From a virus, in IMG/VR virus record IMGVR_UViG_3300036770_004723, positions 62,001-126,000 of that record: a stretch of DNA of 64,000 nt; one strand, 5' to 3'. Made by a program: the position numbers and the translations under genes. The notes beneath the pieces were generated by a model, which did no database searches, was not told the DNA's origin, and saw nothing but the letters and a program-made list of their open reading frames with translations. Each line of letters begins with the position of its first letter. Within the stretch, counting starts at the first letter, position 1. Shown one piece after another: positions 58,597 through 64,000 of this stretch.

Positions 58597-59663
58597 CAAA
58601 CCAAAAGAAGAAAAGTTTGAACATATCGGATATGCAATCTATAATAGTGTCAGAACTTGAACATGTAGATGGAGATAAAAAAAGTACACAAGATCGTATA
58701 ATGGTATGTTGCCCATTTCACAGTGATAATACGCCTAGCTGCGGTGTTGTTGTAAGTGAAGGCAGTAGATATCCATTAGGTACATTTAATTGCTTAGGTT
58801 GTGGTGCAAGTGGTGATTGGAATAAATTTGCAAAGCAATTGGGCTTACGTCAGATAAGTGATCTTATCCCAAAAGTAGGTTCGGTTGATACCCACGGTCT
58901 TAATAAGAAATTACGTGAAATGTCAGGTTCTCTGCTAACTGACAAAAATGATGATATGGAAGCTATGTTGGAATCTTTAGGTAATCCGAGTTATATCTCA
59001 TGGCCTAAATATAGTGAATGGCGTGGGTATCCAGGTTGGTTGATCAAAAATTTGAATGGCTTGGCATCTGTTAATAGACGTAATGAATTTAAGTGTATAT
59101 TACCTGTAAAAGTAGGTAAAGAAATTAAAGGTGTTATTGAAGCACTTGAAGAAAAGCAAGAAGGTAAATTAAGTTACTTAAGTAGTCCAGGAGATTGGGT
59201 AAAAGAGAGCGGTTTGTTTCCTTTTAATTTTGTCAAGAAAATGCTTTCGAAATTAAAATTCAAATATGTGATTTTAGTTGAAGGTCCTCGTGATGCACTA
59301 CGTTTAATAATGGAAGGTATACCGGCTTTGGCTGTTTTAGGCTCACAGAATATAAGTGGTAAAAAATTAAAGTTGCTTGAAAGATTAGATATTGATTTAG
59401 TTTGCTGGCTTCCAGATAATGACAACGCAGGAAGAGAGATGGGTAAGAAACTAACTTGGTTTTTTACTGAAAGCAATATGAAGTTCGAAATAGAGCAACA
59501 TAGAGGATTTAAATTACCTAGAGATAAAGATAAGAAAGGGGATTTAATAAAGTTGGATCCAGATTCAATGAGTAAAAAATTAATGAAGGCATTGAAGTCT
59601 GAATTAAAGGAATATGGGGCAAGGTTTATAAAAGAAGAAAACTTAAAAGAAATAGTACAATGA
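58593..59663 (+). CDS. DNA primase (CHC2 zinc finger plus TOPRIM; T4 gp61 type)
   Basis: Makes RNA primers for lagging-strand synthesis with the helicase. CCPFHSDNTPSCGV with GTFNCLGCGASGDW is the N-terminal zinc finger (residues ~38-82). The TOPRIM domain shows VILVEGPRDALRLI, LAVLGSQNIS and CWLPDNDNAGREMGKK with the metal-binding acidic residues. At 356 aa it is close to T4 gp61. It lacks a helicase domain, consistent with the separate DnaB-like gene. The start codon is GTG at 58593 with a poor ribosome site, perhaps coupled to a short leader. Plus-strand gene with its own late-type motif. Convergent with the next gene through a shared terminator. Confidence 0.92.
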   Translation: MTNQKKKSLNISDMQSIIVSELEHVDGDKKSTQDRIMVCCPFHSDNTPSCGVVVSEGSRYPLGTFNCLGCGASGDWNKFAKQLGLRQISDLIPKVGSVDTHGLNKKLREMSGSLLTDKNDDMEAMLESLGNPSYISWPKYSEWRGYPGWLIKNLNGLASVNRRNEFKCILPVKVGKEIKGVIEALEEKQEGKLSYLSSPGDWVKESGLFPFNFVKKMLSKLKFKYVILVEGPRDALRLIMEGIPALAVLGSQNISGKKLKLLERLDIDLVCWLPDNDNAGREMGKKLTWFFTESNMKFEIEQHRGFKLPRDKDKKGDLIKLDPDSMSKKLMKALKSELKEYGARFIKEENLKEIVQ

Positions 59664-59666
59664 ATA

Positions 59667-59697
59667 AAGGGGAGGCCATTGGCCTCCCCTTTTCTTT
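59667..59697. terminator. Bidirectional terminator between convergent genes
   Basis: AAGGGGAGGCC-ATT-GGCCTCCCCTT followed by TTCTTTT, an 11-bp stem at the ends of primase (plus) and the 206-aa gene (minus). Confidence 0.85.
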
Positions 59698-60317
59698 TAC
59701 ATGATCTCAGCTAATAAATTTAATAAGATGTCATTTTTAGTTTTACTTAAAAGTTCATCCTTATCTTCTTCTGTAAGTTCATCCCTTACAGATAAAAATA
59801 AACTTTCTAGTTTATCTGCACTCACTGAATCATCTTTAGCTAACTCCAAAAGTTTTTCTACGTTAGTAGGTTCACCATCTTCATCTTCAACCGATTCACC
59901 TACTTCTTTTTTTGTAAGATCAACAGCTGTTTTAATATCAACTGATGTACCTACGCTGTTGGTAGCAATTTCAGATCCATTAGATGACACAGCTGCCATC
60001 TGACGGGCTAAAATAGGGTCTTTAGCTTTAAGCTGCTCGACTTCTTCATTATCAACAATTAAAAGGATTTGATTGTTGATCAAACGTCTGAAATCAGGAG
60101 TATCCATCAAATTGTTGATTGTAGCGTAAACAGTCAGATCAACTGGAACAGCAGAGTAAGGAACCATAACAGCACTAGCAGCACCGTTAACGTCTTTAAT
60201 ATTAAAAACAATATCCATAGGGTTTTTTGAGTTGTTTACAACGTAAAGACCATTAGCGCGGTCTTTACCATAAGTTGTGTTCCATGCTGATAGTGTAAGT
60301 GTGGTTAGTTTGGCCAT
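59697..60317 (-). CDS. Hypothetical protein, possible structural (206 aa)
   Basis: Unrecognised. The N-terminal half is beta-rich (LTLSAWNTTYGKDRANGLYV onward), followed by an acidic helical C-terminal half. ATG with GGAGAAAATAGA upstream. The last of two genes behind a late motif, so it is probably a late product. Confidence 0.66.
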   Translation of the reverse strand: MAKLTTLTLSAWNTTYGKDRANGLYVVNNSKNPMDIVFNIKDVNGAASAVMVPYSAVPVDLTVYATINNLMDTPDFRRLINNQILLIVDNEEVEQLKAKDPILARQMAAVSSNGSEIATNSVGTSVDIKTAVDLTKKEVGESVEDEDGEPTNVEKLLELAKDDSVSADKLESLFLSVRDELTEEDKDELLSKTKNDILLNLLAEIM

Positions 60318-60318
60318 T

Positions 60319-60924
60319 CTATTTTCTCCGTTTTGCCTTGCGGCGGTTTTTGTTTTTTGTCATGTTAATAATAGATTCTATAACTTGTTTATGTTTACCA
60401 GGCGTTAAGCCAAGAACATTCACAAGTGGTGTAGAGTCATCTTTTCTATTCTGCTGTTCAATAAAAGCTTTATAAGCTTTTGGGTTAGCGGCGTAATAAA
60501 TCATCCAAGGTTCGAATTTTAATTCTTCTTGGTTAAGTGGAAAACTATTTAACATGTTATCTATTAGACTGTTGGATTGATAAACAAAGTCTAAACTAGG
60601 TTCAAGAGTTTGTTTTATCCAAGAACAGTATAGATAAAGCGTCATGTTTGCTTTTGCAGCTGTAACAGCTTTTTTTCTAGCGTACTCTGCAAACTTTTCG
60701 TTGTATTTCTTGGCTTCAAAATTTTGTTGATTCGGTAATATTTTAAAATTCAATAAAAACAAATCTGTTACAGCACCATCTGCTTTGGACCCTGTGTTGG
60801 GTAATAAGTCAAGGGCTAAGCAAGCCCTTTTAGTTTTGTTGTTATTGAATTGACAAGTTTTTATACAACACTTACCACTAAATTCAAATGTTTTTAGGTT
60901 TGGGCAAACTGAAATCTCTGACAT
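60319..60924 (-). CDS. Hypothetical protein with N-terminal Cys motif (201 aa)
   Basis: Unrecognised. Cys at positions ~7, 19, 20, 24 and 35 (SGKCCIKTCQF) may bind a metal. The middle is helical and the last ~15 residues are Lys/Arg-rich. ATG start. Expressed from the late motif at 60951. Confidence 0.66.
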   Translation of the reverse strand: MSEISVCPNLKTFEFSGKCCIKTCQFNNNKTKRACLALDLLPNTGSKADGAVTDLFLLNFKILPNQQNFEAKKYNEKFAEYARKKAVTAAKANMTLYLYCSWIKQTLEPSLDFVYQSNSLIDNMLNSFPLNQEELKFEPWMIYYAANPKAYKAFIEQQNRKDDSTPLVNVLGLTPGKHKQVIESIINMTKNKNRRKAKRRK

Positions 60925-60950
60925 AGGTATATCCGTTAGTGATATTAACT

Positions 60951-60964
60951 AGTATTTACAGTTT
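60951..60964 (-). promoter_or_regulatory. Phage late-type promoter motif
   Basis: The minus strand reads CAAACTGTAAATACTAGTTA, overlapping the end of the resolvase gene and 25-40 bases upstream of the 201-aa gene. Confidence 0.58.
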
Positions 60965-61513
60965 GGCCGTACTCAAAAAGTATTTTATAAATTTTTCCCA
61001 ATTTGTTTCACTAAAGTTTGCGAAGTCTGACATACCAAAATATCTGGTAGCAACATAAAATCCTATAAGTGTTGCATCAAGTTCGTGAGGTGTTTTTGGA
61101 CTAGCTTTTAATTGCAGTCCGTATTTAGTATAAGAAGACTTCAAATCTATTTTTTTATTGATTCTGTTTTTCCATGTAGAAGCCAAGAAAATATAAGGCT
61201 TTTGTTTTCTAAAAATATCTAACATGAATCCTATCATAATACAGATACATTCAATTGTAGTGCCTCTAAGGCCACGACTTTGAAAACGCTCTATGCTTAC
61301 TAAATCTGGCTTATATGTATCTCGCAGTTTTATCATAGCACTTTTAAATCTTTTAATCTGATGGTGCATGTGCCTGCCGTGCAACTGAGTAATGCACCTA
61401 TTAAACATGCCGGTGCCTACTATATTGGTTCTAAGTTTAGTGTTTTCATAAAAATGATCTTGCACACTAAATGCAAAATTTGAAGTACCTGGGTCAAAAG
61501 ACAGTACGCGCAT
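60956..61513 (-). CDS. RuvC-like Holliday junction resolvase (185 aa)
   Basis: RNase H-fold nuclease: MRVLSFDPGTSNFAFSV (first Asp), DLVSIERFQSRG (Glu), and TPHELDATLIGFYVA (Asp pair) form the RuvC catalytic set. The length matches RuvC (about 170 aa). Likely resolves recombination and replication intermediates before packaging. The start is ATG at 61513 with AAGGA eight bases upstream; the longer reading crosses the divergent gene and is rejected. Divergently transcribed from the 384-aa gene. Confidence 0.85.
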   Translation of the reverse strand: MRVLSFDPGTSNFAFSVQDHFYENTKLRTNIVGTGMFNRCITQLHGRHMHHQIKRFKSAMIKLRDTYKPDLVSIERFQSRGLRGTTIECICIMIGFMLDIFRKQKPYIFLASTWKNRINKKIDLKSSYTKYGLQLKASPKTPHELDATLIGFYVATRYFGMSDFANFSETNWEKFIKYFLSTAKL

Positions 61514-61595
61514 AAACTTATTCCTTAAGTCAAGTGTATCTAAATTAATATCCGATAATTTATATCCGAATATCCTGAAAAGAAGGTACAATGTA

Positions 61596-62750
61596 ATGAG
61601 TTGGTTAGATACCGCTAAAAAACGTGGTAGACGTAATGCCAAGAATTTCACGTATGAACGTGCGCAAAAACGTCTTAACGAAGCACTGCCTATATTCCAA
61701 CAGCAAATTGAAAATGCGTTACAGGTAGATAAAGTACATGCAGTTATTGCAAAACGTTTAAGAACAGGACGTTATTGTACATGCTGTAAAAGACTAGAAT
61801 CAATTAATAACATAGATACAACTTTGATCGACCTAGATCCAGAAAACGAACAAACAGTTTCAACGTCTGTTAGTGTCACACCTGACGCACCAAGAAAAAC
61901 AATCAACGTTGATCTAGGGCCAAGTTCTTTGTTTGGTTCAGATCTAACTCAAAGAGATAATACTGAACCTCTTAAATCTAATAGAGTTGAATTAGGGGAT
62001 TTCGAAACAGAAGAAAGAAATAAGGTAAAGGAAACAGCAACCACAATACCTCTAGATTTTGAGGACTTGGTAACAGAAGGTACTGGAGTAGATTGTGGAA
62101 TTTGTTTTCGTGAAGGACGTGAACCACCTTTTGAATTCACTAACTACCGCCAAAGTTTAATGACAAGTTTGGATATAGGTGAATGTTATGGATATTATTT
62201 AGATGATGGCGCACCTTGCAATATAGTACAGCAAGACAAAGAAGGCTACGTGTGTTTTGATATTCTTGTACCAAAGTATTTTATCAGCGTAGAATACAGT
62301 ATAAGAAATAACACTTCGGTACTACCTTCTTCTGCACGTTTTTATCTTGATAACACTAACGAGTTGCTTACAAAACAACATTTGGAAAATAGTAGAGGTA
62401 AAGCTATTCGTATATGTGTCCGTAACGTAGCTACGTTCACTCATTGTATAGTCATGTTTAAGCTAAGTAACGATAGTATTCAGGCCAATATCAGTCAAGA
62501 AAACGAAATGATCAACTACGAAAACGAAGTTACTATAGGTGACATTACTGTAGTTCTTCCGGCTAGAGTAGGTCTATTTCGGTCAGAAGATTTTATCATT
62601 ATACCAGAACGTAATTTGGTACTAAAGGTAAATGACAACCCACGTAAAAGCACCGCTGATAGGCAAGTATGGGAATGGATGGCAACAACACGCGCTGTTC
62701 AAAGATCAGAAGCAACCAACAGCATTTTTAAACACTATAAACTATATTGA
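61596..62750 (+). CDS. Hypothetical protein with RVELG motif, possible structural (384 aa)
   Basis: Unrecognised. The N-terminus is basic (AKKRGRRNAKNF), with a CTCC group at ~61-64. A Ser/Thr/Glu-rich linker carries KSNRVELGDF at residues 128-137, a motif shared with three other proteins here. The C-terminal ~230 residues are beta-rich. ATG with AAGAAGG upstream. Context (late region, last long gene before repeats) suggests a virion protein, but no family was recognised. Confidence 0.7.
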   Translation: MSWLDTAKKRGRRNAKNFTYERAQKRLNEALPIFQQQIENALQVDKVHAVIAKRLRTGRYCTCCKRLESINNIDTTLIDLDPENEQTVSTSVSVTPDAPRKTINVDLGPSSLFGSDLTQRDNTEPLKSNRVELGDFETEERNKVKETATTIPLDFEDLVTEGTGVDCGICFREGREPPFEFTNYRQSLMTSLDIGECYGYYLDDGAPCNIVQQDKEGYVCFDILVPKYFISVEYSIRNNTSVLPSSARFYLDNTNELLTKQHLENSRGKAIRICVRNVATFTHCIVMFKLSNDSIQANISQENEMINYENEVTIGDITVVLPARVGLFRSEDFIIIPERNLVLKVNDNPRKSTADRQVWEWMATTRAVQRSEATNSIFKHYKLY

Positions 62751-62757
62751 GGTAATT

Positions 62758-62979
62758 ATGAAAGTACTAGTATCTTTAAGTAAAGGTAAGAAAGGCGGCG
62801 GTAAAAAGAAAACAGGTCGAAGTCTGATGTTAAGTACGGTAATGCCACACTTAAGCGGCGAGAATGGAGATCAGCTTGTTGCTGCCGTTGAAAAACTAGA
62901 AGGTGATAAAGTTGAGGCCATAATGGTACGAATTGGCAAGAAGTTACGTGAAGAACTTGAGTTAAAGCGTAAGAAGTAA
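62758..62979 (+). CDS. Small basic protein (73 aa)
   Basis: Unrecognised. The start is ATG at 62758 with GAGG five bases upstream; a longer reading overlaps the upstream gene and is rejected. Gly/Lys-rich N-terminal third (LSKGKKGGGKKKTG), then a helical segment. Followed by a T-tract terminator. Confidence 0.68.
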   Translation: MKVLVSLSKGKKGGGKKKTGRSLMLSTVMPHLSGENGDQLVAAVEKLEGDKVEAIMVRIGKKLREELELKRKK

Positions 62980-62996
62980 TTTTAAATTCAAGTGTA

Positions 62997-63024
62997 AAAG
63001 GTGGCAAATTTGCCACCTTTTTTA
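62997..63024 (+). terminator. Rho-independent terminator
   Basis: AAAAGGTGGCAAATTTGCCACC followed by TTTTTT on the plus strand, ending the 61.6-63.0 kb unit. Confidence 0.85.
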
Positions 63025-63248
63025 CGTCTAAATTTTGCCAATTTCAGCCTAAAATAAAAAACTTTTTAGCTTAAAAGCTCTTGACTGTGTTCCTATTATA
63101 GGTCAAAAAAGTCATTTTGAGCATTGAAGCGTGCAAAATGACTGGTTAAAAAATGAACAGCAATCGGCACATTAGTTTGACATAGCACAGAGCTGTCTCG
63201 TTGTATCAAAACGAAGTCCCGTTTTGTACCTTAAAAAGGGTCATAAAT

Positions 63249-63262
63249 AATGGGTACTGTAA
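63249..63262 (+). promoter_or_regulatory. Late-type motif on the plus strand, no gene downstream
   Basis: GGTACTGTAAATCACTCACT on the plus strand. It faces into the noncoding repeat region, so it may start an untranslated transcript or be chance. Confidence 0.35.
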
Positions 63263-63329
63263 ATCACTCACTATAGGACCTAATGTATCAATGGCTAAAT
63301 GTCTCCGACTATAAAAACCGTAGGTTTTA

Positions 63330-63905
63330 GGATGGACGTAACGAAGTGAAGTCCAGCCTGAATCAATGATTCTTACTTTTAAAAATTTCTCCAGACCCCG
63401 GCAGACAACAGACAAATAGTAAAAATTAAGGATCATTTATAATAAATTTAAACGGATACGGGTCTTAGTAAATTTATTTAATGCCATAGATCTGCCTGCG
63501 TTTTCTCTTGCAGGATCTTTTGATAGAAGTCTTTTCTCTGCGCTAGATAGCTCTAAAGAGCAAACAAGCAAAACCGATGATCTGTATAAAGATCTTTAGT
63601 AAAATAGATTTTACTAGTTGTTTGCCGGGTGTTGGGGTTCCGGGGAAATATTCTATAATGTATTAAAGCTATTCGCTTCGCTCATAGCTACTAATGTGTT
63701 GCAAGCTAACGCTTGCACTTTTTCTTTTCTTTTCTTTTCTTTTCTTTTCTTTTCTTTTCTTTTCTTTTCTTTTCTTTTCTTTTGATCTTTAGTTGTTTGC
63801 CGGGTGTTGGGTCCTGGAGTAATTGTTTATTAATGTGTTTTAGGTTGTTTCGCTTCGCTACACAACCAAAACGGATTGCAAGCGTTAGCTTGCATCCTTT
63901 ATTAT
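63330..63905. repeat. Family of three diverged hairpin units
   Basis: AGTTGTTTGCCGGGTGTTGG occurs at 63616-63635 and 63791-63810. A diverged inverted copy (GTTGTCTGCCGGGGTCTGG on the minus strand) lies near 63390-63412. Each unit is followed by a hairpin with loop TTCGCTTCG or TTCACTTCG. The two direct units then carry TGCAAGC-TAAC-GCTTGCA (63699-63716) and its reverse complement (63879-63896). Confidence 0.75.
63719..63783. repeat. CTTTT microsatellite (about 12 units)
   Basis: Uninterrupted tandem run of TTTTC units between two copies of the hairpin family; a likely slippage hot spot. Confidence 0.95.
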
Positions 63906-64000
63906 CTAATAGATCCCTTTACAAATATTTGGGTTAATAGATCTTGATCAGATCCGGGGGCTGTGGCTCGACCCGCGCCCACAAAACCCGCGCCCGCGAC

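Larger units (their letters stand above)
63025..64000. other. Repeat-rich noncoding region
   Basis: No convincing gene on either strand: the short open frames lack ribosome sites and cross hairpins. It holds three related hairpin-bearing units (two direct, one inverted), a CTTTT microsatellite and a GC-rich last ~45 bases. Possible roles are origin, packaging site or genome-end region; nothing decides between them. Confidence 0.7.

Noticed and set aside
61514-61651. 46-residue extension of the RuvC-like protein
   Set aside because: Overlaps the divergent 61596 gene; ATG at 61513 starts at the conserved first strand.
63206-63436. 76-residue minus-strand frame near the end
   Set aside because: No ribosome site and lies across the inverted hairpin unit.

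Overview
The window is part of the genome of a large, AT-rich tailed (Caudovirales-type) bacteriophage. The basis is the gene set: a large terminase and portal protein next to a phage replication and recombination kit. That kit holds a DnaB-type helicase, CHC2/TOPRIM primase, RecA/UvsX recombinase, probable single-strand binding protein, 5'-3' exonuclease, RuvC-like resolvase, RecB/Cas4-like nuclease, a two-subunit type II topoisomerase and thymidylate kinase. Almost everything is small, densely packed, on the minus strand and preceded by AGGAG-like ribosome binding sites. Only five credible genes lie on the plus strand. There are no rRNA genes, transposases or CRISPR arrays. The host cannot be told from the window.

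Layout. 0-10 kb: exonuclease, unknown genes, portal, terminase large subunit (interrupted by an intein). 10-16 kb: helicase, a sigma-like protein, an HNH protein and unknowns. 16-26 kb: a T4/gyrase-like topoisomerase island carrying four inteins. The A subunit has two, one after the catalytic Tyr. The B subunit has one in its ATPase motif and is cut in two at its TOPRIM motif by a split intein, with a homing-endonuclease gene on the opposite strand between the halves. 26-37 kb: low-complexity acidic and basic proteins (histone H1-like, SAP-like repeats), probably abundant DNA-associated or structural proteins. 37-46 kb: small accessory genes, among them a NADAR-family protein, a UvdE-type endonuclease, small membrane proteins and thymidylate kinase. 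46.4-48 kb: no proteins; two tRNAs and about 1.1 kb with many long inverted repeats that looks like a large structured RNA. 48-59 kb: Nudix protein, recombinase, SSB-like protein, a gp55-like sigma factor, nuclease, primase. 59-63 kb: resolvase and probable structural genes. 63-64 kb: repeat-rich noncoding DNA.

Regulation. Two promoter classes can be read. Six minus-strand promoters match host sigma70 (-35, 17 bp, TATAAT) and share an upstream block (AACTGATC...TGTGTCAAAA) that overlaps or abuts the end of the preceding gene. About eleven other intergenic sites carry ACTGTAAATA, close to the T4 late -10 TATAAATA, and the phage encodes a gp55-like sigma factor that could read it. Hairpin terminators separate many units.

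Four otherwise unrelated proteins share a short motif of the form S/K-x-G/S/N-R-V-E-L-G/S in disordered segments, encoded with different codons. This suggests a phage-specific docking peptide. All functions are inferred from sequence reading alone; no database search was run.
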